Assembly (NCBI RefSeq): GCF_002836735.1
Contig: NZ_PJAS01000068.1
Coordinates: forward strand, 1 to 46,083
Source: Psychrobacter sp. 4Bb
GTDB lineage: Bacteria > Pseudomonadota > Gammaproteobacteria > Pseudomonadales > Moraxellaceae
Length of the DNA: 46,083 bases
Reading direction: 5' to 3'
The translations under genes were made by a program, and so were the position numbers. Below the pieces are notes generated by a model, which did no database searches, was not told where the DNA came from, and saw only the letters and a list, made by a program, of their open reading frames with translations. Positions 9,501-17,740 of the stretch are shown here, in pieces (within the stretch, counting starts at the first letter, position 1; each line of letters opens with the position of its first letter).

Positions 9501-10832
9501 GCGCGAGCGATACGAGTAACGCGAAATCCGCGCAAAACCCAAGTCAATCACATAGCGAATACCTGGTACGGTCAATGCAGTCTCAGCAACGTTGGTCGCG
9601 ATAACAATACGTCGACCTCGACCCGATGGTTGAAAGATACGCTGCTGCTCTTCATAAGTCTGCCGTGCAAACAATGGCAGTACTTCTGTATGGCGAGGGC
9701 CATGACGCTCAAGCACTTCCTGCGTCTCACGAATCTCAGCTTCAGTTGCAGCAAATATCAAAATATCAGCCTGATCGGCGTGACCTTTACTCTGCGCGTC
9801 GCTAAAGCACTCTTCGACCGCAGCAACCACAGCGCGCGGCAGGTTCTCTTCAAAATCATCGTAACTGTCATCTTCTGAGCTATTCACTGGCTCATCTGTC
9901 AACGGACGATAACGGACTTCTACTGGAAAACTACGCCCTTCTACATTAAAAATAGGCGCAGGAACTTGCCGTTTGAGCTTATTGTCATAACGGCTGAAGT
10001 ATTCACTAAAGCGCTTAGTATCGAGGGTAGCTGACGTAATAATGACTTTTAAATCTGGGCGCTTGGGCAGCATCTTTTTGAGATAACCCATAATAAAATC
10101 GATATTTAAGCTACGCTCATGCGCCTCATCGATAATAATCGTATCGTACTTACTCAAAAACCGATCATGACCCAACTCAGCGAGCAGAATACCGTCCGTC
10201 ATGAGCTTTACAATAGATTGCGCTGTCCCTTGCTCATTAAAGCGAATCTTAAAACTGACCGTATTACCTAATGGCTCACCCAGCTCTTCTGCGATACGGT
10301 TTGCCACACTACGAGCAGCCAATCGTCTCGGCTGTGTATGCCCTATCTGCCCTGTAATACCGCGCCCTGCTAGCATTGCAAGCTTAGGCAACTGCGTCGT
10401 TTTACCAGAACCCGTCTCACCAGCAACGATAATAACTTGATTATCGATAATCGCTTGTACTAAGTCTTCTGCGCGTTGGCTAACAGGCAGATCCAGATTT
10501 AGCTTGGCAGGTAAATCACTTGGAATACTATTGATACGTGCCTGCACAGCTTCTTGAGAACGCATTTTTATTTTCTCGTACTGAGCACGTTTTTTAGCGA
10601 GTACATCATCTAGCTTCTTTTCTTGCTCAGAATCATGATTAGATTTTTTATTCTTAGGCACAGCAGCACGTGCCAGCTCACGTTCAAGACGGCTTAAGTA
10701 ATAGCTATCCTTGGCAAGTACTGGTAGATCCGCCAGTGGTACTGCTGGCTTCTTAGTATCTTGAGTTTCATTTACAGTAGATGTATCTGAATCGCTGTTT
10801 TCAGGAATATTGGGCTTAGAAGTATTGGGCAT
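6600..10832 (-). CDS. hrpA: ATP-dependent RNA helicase HrpA (DEAH box)
   Basis: Large DEAH-box RNA helicase; in E. coli HrpA helps resolve stalled or collided ribosomes and process mRNA. Visible: a charged N-terminal extension (1-110); Walker A GETGSGKTT at about 138-146; DEAH at about 235-238; SAT motif (ITSATLDTKRF); helicase C motifs ATNVAETALTVPGI and QRKGRCGRVAPG; the HA2/OB region; and a long C-terminal DUF3418-type region. 1410 residues against about 1300 in E. coli, the extra being at the N terminus and in loops. The start ATG at 10832 is followed by a disordered Asn/Ser/Asp-rich segment. It appears monocistronic or leads the small gene downstream. Confidence 0.95.
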   Translation of the reverse strand: MPNTSKPNIPENSDSDTSTVNETQDTKKPAVPLADLPVLAKDSYYLSRLERELARAAVPKNKKSNHDSEQEKKLDDVLAKKRAQYEKIKMRSQEAVQARINSIPSDLPAKLNLDLPVSQRAEDLVQAIIDNQVIIVAGETGSGKTTQLPKLAMLAGRGITGQIGHTQPRRLAARSVANRIAEELGEPLGNTVSFKIRFNEQGTAQSIVKLMTDGILLAELGHDRFLSKYDTIIIDEAHERSLNIDFIMGYLKKMLPKRPDLKVIITSATLDTKRFSEYFSRYDNKLKRQVPAPIFNVEGRSFPVEVRYRPLTDEPVNSSEDDSYDDFEENLPRAVVAAVEECFSDAQSKGHADQADILIFAATEAEIRETQEVLERHGPRHTEVLPLFARQTYEEQQRIFQPSGRGRRIVIATNVAETALTVPGIRYVIDLGFARISRYSYRSRVQRLPIEAISQAAANQRKGRCGRVAPGICIRLYSEEDFSGRPEFTEPEILRTNLASVILQMANLRLGSVDDFEFIEPPDSRLVTDGHKLLNELGAITSKKDTAAQDKTNKPKARKGLDHLRLTATGQKMARMPIDPRLARMLVAGSDFDCIREMLIVVAALAVQDPRERPANKRTQADQKHAVFRQDDSDFLFYLSLWKALFEKDEDGNKLSGNQRKQFAKKNYLSFPRVREWHQTHRQLVQMVTELKLTNVNESKAFDKNMAVNDPTAIEDEELKAVKYANLHRALLTGLLSIIAHKTESRGEYLAARQQKAKIFPASTVFKQIPPWVMAFEMVETSQVFMRTVAKIEPEWIISAAGDLLKYHYFEPHWSKKTGRVKAYAQISLFGLIIISKQLTNYEQVNLVESREIFIRDGLVTGNFGRNAPFLQHNMDKIAHVERIEDKLRRRDLLVDEETLYQFYDKKIPEHVASRKAFEDWRAEVEKHDAKHLFFTDEDVLNSQAPTTGDFPEVWKLGDLKLPLRYIFDPASDDDGVTIRVPLAALPQLDAIELLWGVPGWRYELVLQLLKSLPKEIRRQIVPIPNTADSLFDELQPKGGQGLLKQLCQALHRRGIMSVTPENFNPSTIDRYLQPQICVVDEKNRIIEKGRDLQTLQIRHASETSQAVNEQQGVHTEFPEHFAFSKNHHSAGVVMKQFAALVADEAGEAVSIHQYTDVNAALQAHRIGVLTLIKGKLGAKKKQLTSQIDSIFKLAFAPLGDMDKLKTIVIDAALDAALEEHYILFDHSENLPESADDIAVGLSEELPFTSEEYTQTLEVVVSNFLLTGQSVIKTLKNVYTRWQRIRQGLLMLDREIFGESIDDIEDQLEDLHLADFVYRMDYSHWQQYPRYLEALQIRLERLEHNLDADLDGVYALDLHMERLAGRADKEAISEYRWMVEEYRIQLFAQPMKTRMAVSPKRLSKMWDKVS

Positions 10833-10833
10833 A

Positions 10834-10854
10834 TTTGCTTAGGCTATTTATTAT
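10834..10854. repeat. 21-bp dispersed repeat, copy 2
   Basis: Second copy of the repeat at 5460-5480, with one mismatch. It sits directly upstream of the hrpA start codon, so it falls in the hrpA leader. Confidence 0.45.
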
Positions 10855-10991
10855 GTAGAATTGGTTAGATTATGGGGGTAATTGGGGTATGATTCAAGTT
10901 AGTCGAGTCCTGATTGCTCTCGTAAGCTGTCCATTAGGTTTATTTAATCAAGCGTGTATTGAGTTACTTTTATGAAATTTAGATAAATCTA

Positions 10992-11582
10992 TTATAGCGC
11001 CAATTTCTTTAAATTCTTGATGCTTAGATAGCCGACGTACTCTTTGTCTTCTTTAGCATTCAGCTCATCTGTATCACTAATAGGCTCAATCGAAAGCTGA
11101 ACATTGGAGATAAGATCATTTACGTTATATATGTCATCTATATCTACTGCAAACTTATCATCAATATGAGAAGCTGCATTGAAAGGTGACGTTTTATCTT
11201 TAAAAGTAGATTGCTTATAAAAATCACTTTTTTTTGCTTGTTTGATCGCGTCAGCTTGGTTAGGTGCAACGATGAGTAGCTTATAATGGAATTCTTCAAA
11301 ACTGTCCTGCTGATAGCCACCTAGATTGATAAAGAATAACTTTAAGTCAGCAGCAGCCTTTAATTGCTGACTTGGTTCAATTAACTTAATGGCATAACTA
11401 CCCACTTTGGCAATCGCTCGATACGAATCAATATGCCATTTATTTTTTACCTCAGGCCAATGTTCATTGATATCTCCTATCAAGTCACTCACTTGACTGG
11501 CTGCACCAAAGAAAATATCGTGTTGCTCAATCAGACGGCCTTTAGGACGGCCGCCCAATTGAACCATATATAGTGTTAGCAT
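10992..11582 (-). CDS. DUF1543 domain-containing protein
   Basis: A 196-residue cytosolic protein matching the DUF1543 pattern: N-terminal MLTLYMVQLGGRPKGRLIEQHDIFF, then WPEVKNKWHIDSYRAI and an FFINLGGYQQDSFEEFHY motif in the middle. The function of the family is unknown, and no catalytic residues can be named. It stands alone between hrpA and the phosphoesterase on the same strand, with spacers of about 85-160 bp on each side and no obvious terminator. Confidence 0.8.
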   Translation of the reverse strand: MLTLYMVQLGGRPKGRLIEQHDIFFGAASQVSDLIGDINEHWPEVKNKWHIDSYRAIAKVGSYAIKLIEPSQQLKAAADLKLFFINLGGYQQDSFEEFHYKLLIVAPNQADAIKQAKKSDFYKQSTFKDKTSPFNAASHIDDKFAVDIDDIYNVNDLISNVQLSIEPISDTDELNAKEDKEYVGYLSIKNLKKLAL

Positions 11583-11667
11583 TTTACGTAATCTCTATTA
11601 AATAAAAACCCATAGTTAATCTAAAGGTAATGCTGTCATTGCTAGGATAGAACGTTTTTAAGTACTG

Positions 11668-12462
11668 TCATACTGGAATCACTCTACCCGTCTTCAATGC
11701 AAATGCCCAATCTTCACGTCCGTTTCTTAGAGCCATATTTGCTGCTGCGTCATGGTCATAAGCGACCCTGACATGCTCAGTTTGCCAATGTTTACCTTGT
11801 TGAGTCTCAATACATTTGATAAGAGCATAATTAGCATGAGGCGAATAAGTTTGCATCTTATGAATAATAGGCAAATCGTCTTCGTAAGCTGGATAGCCAA
11901 CGCTACCACTATTCACAATAGTTTGTCCTGACGACAGTACTACTGTACGCGGGATGTGTGTATGACCACATAAGATAACATCATTATCAATACCATCAAG
12001 TAACGCCAATATAGTCGCATCATTACGCACTATTGGTTGACCCGTTTCGATATCCTCTAGTAAATATATCATGTCATCGGTCGGCGAACCATGGCAGAGG
12101 TATACATCCTCACTGACATGAAAATAAAATGGCAAAGACCGCATCCATTCAATCGCTTTTTTAGAGAGATCTTTGATAATAAAACCCATGGTTGGATTAT
12201 TAGCAATTTCTGCCATAGTAGCTTCATAAATCTGCCTATCCTGATTACCTCTAATGGTAATAATATCATCTCGATTTGCCATTAATAGCTCATAGGTAGC
12301 ATGAGGCGCTATTGGTCCGTATAAAATATCACCAAGATTGACAATCTGATCAACATCTCGATATCTTATATCGGCAAGCACAGCTTCAAGGGCGTAGACA
12401 TTACTATGAATATCTGAAATCGCAGCGATGGTTGTTATCTGTTTCTTTTCTAAGTTATCCAT
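11668..12462 (-). CDS. Calcineurin-like metallophosphoesterase
   Basis: Metal-dependent phosphoesterase of the YfcE/PF12850-like type. The metal-binding motifs are in order: SDIHSN (near the N terminus), LGDILYGP, GNQDR, and the C-terminal CGHTHIPR. An SGSVGYPAYEDD segment follows, typical of this group. GNQD replaces the usual GNHD, a change that is normal in this subfamily. The substrate is unknown. I chose the ATG at 12462 over a GTG at 12474 because GTGAG lies 7 nt before it. The ATG overlaps the stop of the upstream alpha/beta hydrolase by 8 nt, so the two are probably translationally coupled. Confidence 0.88.
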   Translation of the reverse strand: MDNLEKKQITTIAAISDIHSNVYALEAVLADIRYRDVDQIVNLGDILYGPIAPHATYELLMANRDDIITIRGNQDRQIYEATMAEIANNPTMGFIIKDLSKKAIEWMRSLPFYFHVSEDVYLCHGSPTDDMIYLLEDIETGQPIVRNDATILALLDGIDNDVILCGHTHIPRTVVLSSGQTIVNSGSVGYPAYEDDLPIIHKMQTYSPHANYALIKCIETQQGKHWQTEHVRVAYDHDAAANMALRNGREDWAFALKTGRVIPV

Positions 12463-13453
12463 TTTCTGACTCACTAATCAAAAACTGCTTTACAACGTCA
12501 ACGGTTGCTAACGGATCTTCTTCGTGCGGTACATGACCTAAGTCATCAAATACCTTAAGCTGACTATTACGTATATCTCTATGAAATAACGCGGCGTTTT
12601 CTACAGGAATAAGATCATCTTTTGCACCCCATAAGATCAAAGTTGGTATATCCAGCTGCTTTATTTGAGCTTGATCACTGTCATCATCAGTCTCATTTAG
12701 GCGACAACTTAATGCTTGACGATTACCTTGGCGCAAGGTCAATTCATAGTATCTGTTAATCAACTCCTCATCGACTTTGCTGTCATCGGCATACACGCTT
12801 AAAACGCTTTTTTCGACGACACTTCTGGGTAGGATACGATTTAAAATTGGTGACATCATTGGATATTTAGCAAGTTTAAAACCAATAGGAATATGTTTGG
12901 GCGTTGCTGGATAACCAACTGAATCTACCAATATCAATCGATTGACACGCTCAGGATACAAAGCTGCAGTACGCCACGCTACCTTGCCTCCCAATGAATT
13001 ACCGGCTAGCGTGACACGGTCCAGCTTCAAATGATTAAGTACTTCAATGACAAACGCCGCATAATTTTCGCTGCTATATTGTGTACTCTCGTCCACATAA
13101 GGACCTGTCAAACCAAACCCTGGCAAATCCATGCTCACGACACAGTATTGATCAGACAGCGCCTTGGTCCAGCCCTCCCATGTATGCAAACTTGCCGATG
13201 TACCATGCAATAAAACGATTGTTTCGGGTCGGTTTTTTTCGGCTGCATCGCCACGGTGTGTATGACAATTAGCTGACTGCACTACATGCGCCTGCATACC
13301 TTGTATGTCTATAAATTCGCTGTTGGGTAGTTGCCATTGTTTTAACTCAGCGATGGTACGATCAGGTGCCCAATATTTTGCTATAAATGCCATTAACACG
13401 GCAATTGCGCCTAGTAATATCAGAACAGTTGCTTTTAATAAGTACTGTGTCAT
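12455..13453 (-). CDS. Alpha/beta hydrolase with N-terminal membrane anchor
   Basis: Serine hydrolase of the alpha/beta fold. Oxyanion region LLHGTSASLHTWEGW, nucleophile elbow GNSLGGK (Ser), catalytic Asp in LWGAKDDLIP, and catalytic His in LGHVPHEEDP are all present. An N-terminal hydrophobic helix (about residues 3-24) suggests anchoring in the inner membrane or a signal sequence. The start at 13453 gives a family-like N terminus; the longer frame to 13495 has no ribosome-binding site. The substrate (ester, epoxide, haloalkane or lactone) cannot be read from the sequence. It overlaps the phosphoesterase gene downstream. Confidence 0.87.
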   Translation of the reverse strand: MTQYLLKATVLILLGAIAVLMAFIAKYWAPDRTIAELKQWQLPNSEFIDIQGMQAHVVQSANCHTHRGDAAEKNRPETIVLLHGTSASLHTWEGWTKALSDQYCVVSMDLPGFGLTGPYVDESTQYSSENYAAFVIEVLNHLKLDRVTLAGNSLGGKVAWRTAALYPERVNRLILVDSVGYPATPKHIPIGFKLAKYPMMSPILNRILPRSVVEKSVLSVYADDSKVDEELINRYYELTLRQGNRQALSCRLNETDDDSDQAQIKQLDIPTLILWGAKDDLIPVENAALFHRDIRNSQLKVFDDLGHVPHEEDPLATVDVVKQFLISESENG

Positions 13454-13528
13454 GTGATCAAATCCATTTAATAAGATGACGTTAATAATAAACATTCTAT
13501 ACCGTTAGCTTATATGATAAGCCATAAA

Positions 13529-13566
13529 AAACCCCAACGTTCAATTTGTCTTGAACATCGGGGTTT
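13529..13566 (-). terminator. Terminator of the DASS transporter gene
   Basis: Stem 13529-13544 with 13551-13566 (two mismatches, 6-nt loop) followed by a T-run on the minus strand. It separates the transporter gene from the alpha/beta hydrolase gene. Confidence 0.8.
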
Positions 13567-13611
13567 CACTTATACTAAGCAGATATGACTAGGATTGTAA
13601 TGACTACTTGA

Positions 13612-15033
13612 TTATATCAAGAAAAAGTACGCCCATAGCCCGATAACGATAGTAGCAATGATATTTAATATGATACCTGTACGAATCATTTCTGTTTGCT
13701 TGATCAAACCTGTACCAAACACAATAGCATTTGGCGGTGTGGCAACTGGCAACATAAAAGCACACGATGCACCAATACCGATGACCAATACGAGCACCTC
13801 ATGTGGCAAACCCATCTGCTCTGCAATAGCGGCAAATACAGGCACTAACAATGCTGCCGAGGCAGTATTGGAAGCAAATTCTGTCAAGAAAATAATAAAT
13901 GCTGAGACTGCCATCATCACAATGATAAGTGGTGCAGAAGACAGCGCAGTTGCTACGGTTTCCCCTAGTACCAAAGACGCCCCAGATACTTTCAAAATTG
14001 TCGATAGCGCAATACCACCACCAAACAACATGAGCACACCCCAATCCGTATTGTCTGATACTTGCTTCCAAGATACCAATCCTAAGCTTACTACCGCTGC
14101 TGCTGCTGATAGTGCAACGATAGCATCAGTGTCCGTAATATCTAAAGCTGCACCAATCTTTTTGGAAAATATCCAGCTCAATGCCGTAACGATAAAGACG
14201 ATGATAGTGACGATACGTGGCTTGTTCCAAGCAATCGGTGCATCATCAACTAGGACAATGGTACGATTTAGGTTCGGCTTTAGGAACACATACATCGCAC
14301 CCAACAATAATGGTAACAGTACCAACATCATCGGAATACCAAACTTCATCCAGTCTACAAAGGCAATATCGAGCGCCTTTGCGGCAATAGCATTGGGCGG
14401 CGAACCAACAATCGTACCTAGACCACCAAGGCTGGCTGAATAAGCAATACCTAATAGTACAAAGACAAAAGTACCGCGATCTTCTTTACTATCAACTTGC
14501 GTTAAAATACCGAGTGCCAATGGGAGCATCATTGCCGTTGTCGCTGTATTCGATATCCACATGGACAAGAATGCCGTCACACCAAATATCAAAAATACTG
14601 CTGTACTGAGCTTGCCGCCCGACAACGATAGAATTTTTAGCGCAATCTTTCTATCAAGCTTTTGTACATGTAACGCGGCCGCCAAGGCAAAACCACCAAA
14701 GAAGAGATAAATAATGGGACTAGCAAAGCTTTGCAGACCGACTTCAGCATTAAAATCAGGAATGCCAATTAATGTCCCAACCACAACCACCAAGATCGCA
14801 GTGATTGTGACGTGTATCGCCTCAGTGAGCCATAGCACGCCGATAAAAAACAGCATTGCTAGCCCTTTGTTAGCACTGACCTCAAATGGCAATACACTAT
14901 AAATAATAAAACTAATGATTGCCGCAATGGCGACCACGATCAATCCTTTTCCCGTTCCCTTTGGGAATGTATCCGTAAATAAATACTCGTTACCATCATC
15001 AGGAATATGGCTATCCAGCTTTTTCTCTGACAT
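13612..15033 (-). CDS. SLC13/DASS-family sodium:carboxylate (or anion) symporter
   Basis: Inner-membrane transporter of the divalent anion:Na+ symporter family (INDY/SdcS relatives). Both SNT signature motifs that form the sodium and carboxylate sites are present: ISNTATTAMMLP in the first half and ASNTASAALLVP in the second. About eleven to thirteen hydrophobic segments fill 473 residues, the normal size. Likely substrates are C4-dicarboxylates, citrate or sulfate; which one cannot be decided. The start has AAGGAT 6 nt upstream. It has its own terminator. A long plus-strand reading frame inside it (13658-14443) is a shadow. Confidence 0.9.
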   Translation of the reverse strand: MSEKKLDSHIPDDGNEYLFTDTFPKGTGKGLIVVAIAAIISFIIYSVLPFEVSANKGLAMLFFIGVLWLTEAIHVTITAILVVVVGTLIGIPDFNAEVGLQSFASPIIYLFFGGFALAAALHVQKLDRKIALKILSLSGGKLSTAVFLIFGVTAFLSMWISNTATTAMMLPLALGILTQVDSKEDRGTFVFVLLGIAYSASLGGLGTIVGSPPNAIAAKALDIAFVDWMKFGIPMMLVLLPLLLGAMYVFLKPNLNRTIVLVDDAPIAWNKPRIVTIIVFIVTALSWIFSKKIGAALDITDTDAIVALSAAAAVVSLGLVSWKQVSDNTDWGVLMLFGGGIALSTILKVSGASLVLGETVATALSSAPLIIVMMAVSAFIIFLTEFASNTASAALLVPVFAAIAEQMGLPHEVLVLVIGIGASCAFMLPVATPPNAIVFGTGLIKQTEMIRTGIILNIIATIVIGLWAYFFLI

Positions 15034-15423
15034 AAATTATCCTTATCGCATCCAAAGTGAGTATGAAGTCAAAATTATTGCAACACACACTTATTATAAG
15101 ACATCATGATATTCATATAGCGAACATTACGCGCGAAAATATCATATCAGAATAACTTATATATGAATACATTTTGATTAATTTTGTTTTTTTAGGATAT
15201 CTGTTTGATTCGTTAATGATAATCACCTCTCGACTTTGTGAGATTTTTCAATAGTAGCTCTCTCACTACTTTGTTCTCACTGCTTTGAATGGACGCCTTG
15301 GTTGATAAAAATTACATAAAGCATTCAAACATTCATCATTTGGGGCTATACAAGTAAAAACCGATACCACATAATTTTAGGGTTAGATAGATAATCATCA
15401 ATAAAAACAAGAGGAATGACACT
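15034..15423. other. Intergenic region between divergent genes
   Basis: A 390-bp AT-rich spacer between the transporter gene and the 54-residue gene. It should hold both promoters. I see no convincing reading frame or structured RNA. Confidence 0.5.
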
Positions 15424-15588
15424 ATGACAGATGCAAATAAAACCGATGCAACCACAAAAATGGCGCCAAAAGACATCAATCAAGATAGTCTGGCCAAAGA
15501 AGATCAACAGCGTACTGACGACTCAGCGCTAGATATGATGCAAGGTATGCATGAGCATGAAGATCATCAAGAAGAAGGCGCAAAATAA
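15424..15588 (+). CDS. Small acidic protein of 54 residues
   Basis: A short frame starting MTDANKTDATTKMAPKDIN and ending in HEHEDHQEEGAK. It has a clear GAGGAA ribosome-binding site 7 nt before the ATG and a hairpin terminator 55 bp after the stop, so it looks like a complete single-gene unit. It is rich in Asp, Glu, Gln, Lys and His, with no hydrophobic core and no cysteine, so it is probably intrinsically disordered. The His/Glu-rich end could bind metal. I do not recognise a family; the composition resembles small stress or desiccation proteins, but that is only a guess. Confidence 0.65.
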   Translation: MTDANKTDATTKMAPKDINQDSLAKEDQQRTDDSALDMMQGMHEHEDHQEEGAK

Positions 15589-15643
15589 AAGATGGCAGAA
15601 CGGCAGATAAAGCCAGTTATCTAGTATTAACAGCAAAAATAAG

Positions 15644-15674
15644 AAGCGCTTGTCATGATGATGAGCGCTTTTTT
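15644..15674 (+). terminator. Terminator of the 54-residue gene
   Basis: Stem AAGCGCT (15644-15650) with AGCGCTT (15664-15670), 13-nt loop, then a T-run to 15674. It overlaps the 3' end of the convergent DUF1275 gene. Confidence 0.7.
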
Positions 15675-16351
15675 AGTTTTGTTTCTCTCACCTCTGGCAG
15701 ATGATCTGAGACATAGTTATATATAAATGCTGCTGTTAGAACGATTGCGATGGGTACAAGCAGCGCATCATAGCTAACTTTGGCAAACAAAAAAGCCCCC
15801 ACTGTACTGCCACCGCAGAAGCAATACCAAATAATGGCTTGAAAGCCCAATGTCGGCTTACTAATGGAGCGACCCGCAAGCCAGTTACCGATTGCTGCAC
15901 CCATATCGGATGTCAGTCCTGTCAAATGAGTTGTGCGAATAACTGCTCCACTATAAGTGGCTACCATCGCGTTTTGTAATCCGCAGGCCATCGCTGCTGC
16001 CAATTGTCCGAGATAGTCATGCTGCTGATATAACCAGTAGGCAGCTATTAGTAATGCTGCTTCAAAATATAGCGCACGCCCGTAACGACGGCCTAGTGTT
16101 AAGGATGTCTGCCCAATGACAAAACCGCTTAATATTGCCCCTGACAAAAAAGACAATAGTAGCGCTCCGATATACAAAATACTGTGGGCGTCTGAATAAG
16201 CGATAGCTGCTGCAAACAAGCTTACATTGCCCGTGACATGCGACACTGATAAATTGGCAAACCCCATTAATGCTGTCGTATTCACGCAACCAGCACTAAA
16301 TGCCAATACTGCCCCGCCCCATAGTATCCACTTTGGTAACTTGGTTATCAT
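15653..16351 (-). CDS. DUF1275 (YoaK-like) membrane protein
   Basis: A 232-residue protein with six or seven hydrophobic helices, matching the DUF1275/YoaK family. The N-terminal helix contains AGCVNTTALMGFANLSVSHVTG. Central ACGLQNAMVATYSGAVIRTTHLTGLTSD segments (AMVATYSG.V.RTTHLTG) are the family hallmark. The family's role is unknown; a transport-type function is often assumed. The 3' end overlaps the terminator of the convergent small gene. The C-terminal tail is basic and short. Confidence 0.85.
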   Translation of the reverse strand: MITKLPKWILWGGAVLAFSAGCVNTTALMGFANLSVSHVTGNVSLFAAAIAYSDAHSILYIGALLLSFLSGAILSGFVIGQTSLTLGRRYGRALYFEAALLIAAYWLYQQHDYLGQLAAAMACGLQNAMVATYSGAVIRTTHLTGLTSDMGAAIGNWLAGRSISKPTLGFQAIIWYCFCGGSTVGAFLFAKVSYDALLVPIAIVLTAAFIYNYVSDHLPEVRETKLKKRSSS

Positions 16352-16364
16352 ATCCCTCGTCCAA

Positions 16365-16412
16365 AGGCACGTAGCTAAAAAGGCGCATTGCTAAAAAAGC
16401 ACGTAGCCAAAA
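16365..16412. repeat. Three tandem 16-bp degenerate repeats
   Basis: Units at 16365-16380, 16381-16396 and 16397-16412 share the pattern AGGCACGTAGCTAAAA with 2-4 changes. They lie immediately upstream of the DUF1275 gene start and next to the fabI terminator. Confidence 0.5.
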
Positions 16413-16428
16413 AGACTCATAGTATAAC

Positions 16429-16460
16429 TAGAAAAGACAGCCAATTGGCTGTCTTTTCTA
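16429..16460. terminator. Perfect 32-bp palindrome, terminator of fabI
   Basis: Both 16-nt halves (16429-16444 and 16445-16460) are exact reverse complements, centred on CCAATTGG, with AGAAAAGACAG arms. On the minus strand it ends in TCTTTTCTA after the stem, so it can terminate fabI transcription; on the plus strand it would behave the same. Confidence 0.75.
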
Positions 16461-16485
16461 TTATCAAACGAATCATCTATAACAA

Positions 16486-17295
16486 TTACTGTGCTGGCTC
16501 ATCAAGCATCATCAACTGCTCGCTGATAGCTACTGTATTGAAGCCTGCATCAACGAACATAATCTCACCTGTGATACCAGATGCCCAAGGCGACAATAGG
16601 AACAATGCGGCATTGCCTACTTCTGTCTGTGTGATGTTGCGTTGTAGTGGCGCAATTTTTTCGCTGATATCAAGCATTTTACGGAAAGACTTAATGCCAC
16701 TAGCCGCTAGCGTGCGGATAGGACCTGCAGATATTGCATTAACACGGATACCTTCACCGCCCATAGACGTTGCTAAATAACGAACGCTGGCTTCTAAACT
16801 GGCTTTTGCCATACCCATGACATTATAGTTTGGCAATACTGAAATGCTGCCTTCGTAGGTCAATGTCAACATAGAACCATGGCGCATCGCTAGTAACTCA
16901 CGAGCCGCTTTAGCCAATGCAACGAAGCTATAGCTAGAGATATCATGCGCGATATGACTGCCTTCACGAGTCGTGGCATTGACAAAATCCCCATCCAACT
17001 GATCCATCGGTGCAAAACCAATGGCATGTACCACACCATCAATACCGTCACCCCAGTGAGCAGTCACTTGCTCAAAGCACGAAGCAATTGACTCATCAGA
17101 GGCGACATCACACTCTAATACCAAATCCGCTTCGAATTTTTCGGCGGCCATATCGACGCGTTTTTTGATTTTGTCATTCGGATAAGTCAGGATCAGTGAG
17201 GCGCCTTCGCGGTGTAGCGCTTCTGCAATAGCCCAAGCGATAGAGAGTTTACTTGCGATGCCAGTTACGACAAATCGTTGTCCTTGCAATAGCAT
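16486..17295 (-). CDS. fabI: Enoyl-[acyl-carrier-protein] reductase FabI
   Basis: NADH-dependent enoyl-ACP reductase, the last step of each fatty-acid elongation cycle and the target of triclosan. The SDR-type Rossmann start reads [19 protein letters not shown]. The FabI active site Tyr-x6-Lys is present as [13 protein letters not shown], with the second conserved Tyr in [24 protein letters not shown] is the family signature for substrate binding. At 269 residues it is the usual length. The ribosome-binding site AAGGA is well placed. Monocistronic, with a palindromic terminator 26 bp after the stop. Confidence 0.97.
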   Translation of the reverse strand: MLLQGQRFVVTGIASKLSIAWAIAEALHREGASLILTYPNDKIKKRVDMAAEKFEADLVLECDVASDESIASCFEQVTAHWGDGIDGVVHAIGFAPMDQLDGDFVNATTREGSHIAHDISSYSFVALAKAARELLAMRHGSMLTLTYEGSISVLPNYNVMGMAKASLEASVRYLATSMGGEGIRVNAISAGPIRTLAASGIKSFRKMLDISEKIAPLQRNITQTEVGNAALFLLSPWASGITGEIMFVDAGFNTVAISEQLMMLDEPAQ

Positions 17296-17725
17296 AAGAT
17301 TTCCTTTTGAATCAATCGAGATGATTTAGAGTATAGGTTTATTTAGAGTAATCAGAAAGTGACGCGTCATGAAATGATACAAATCAAAAGATGACTTATT
17401 ATACACGAATTAGTTTAAGTAAACAGTCGTAAACTGTACTTGTCGACTCTCATTAACGTTGTATTAACCTCTCATTTAGTAAACCAATCAGATATCTGCC
17501 ATCCATAACGGTCTTTATATAAACGTTCTAAACGGTATACACCGTTATAGTTATGACCCTATTGATTTGTCTGACGACTCTGAACAGATTAAACACTCAA
17601 CTGCTTGCTACAGCAGTATGAAGTTCAGCAGATTTCGAGTATAATCACAGCCCTTCCCAGCTTGCACAATTTTATAAGAATCCTGACATGATAGGATTCA
17701 ACGTTAAGCTACACCCACATTTTGG
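17296..17725. promoter_or_regulatory. fabI / folE divergent intergenic region
   Basis: A 430-bp spacer that must hold the fabI and folE promoters. Two short inverted repeats stand out: AACGGT-4-ACCGTT at 17531-17546 and GAATCCT-8-AGGATTC at 17678-17699. The second lies shortly before the folE start. I see no gene in the region. Confidence 0.45.
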
Positions 17726-17740
17726 ATGGCTGCCAAACTT

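Noticed and set aside
13658..14443. 261-residue plus-strand reading frame opposite the DASS transporter gene
   Set aside because: Antisense shadow of a well-supported gene; low-complexity composition (many Ala, Ile, Asn, Pro, Thr), no recognisable motif and no ribosome-binding site.
16388..16780. 130-residue plus-strand frame overlapping fabI
   Set aside because: Antisense to a strongly supported fabI; no motif, runs through the terminator palindrome.
17531..17546. AACGGT-4-ACCGTT inverted repeat treated as an operator
   Set aside because: Six-bp arms are short enough to be chance in a 430-bp AT-rich spacer; noted only within the spacer entry.
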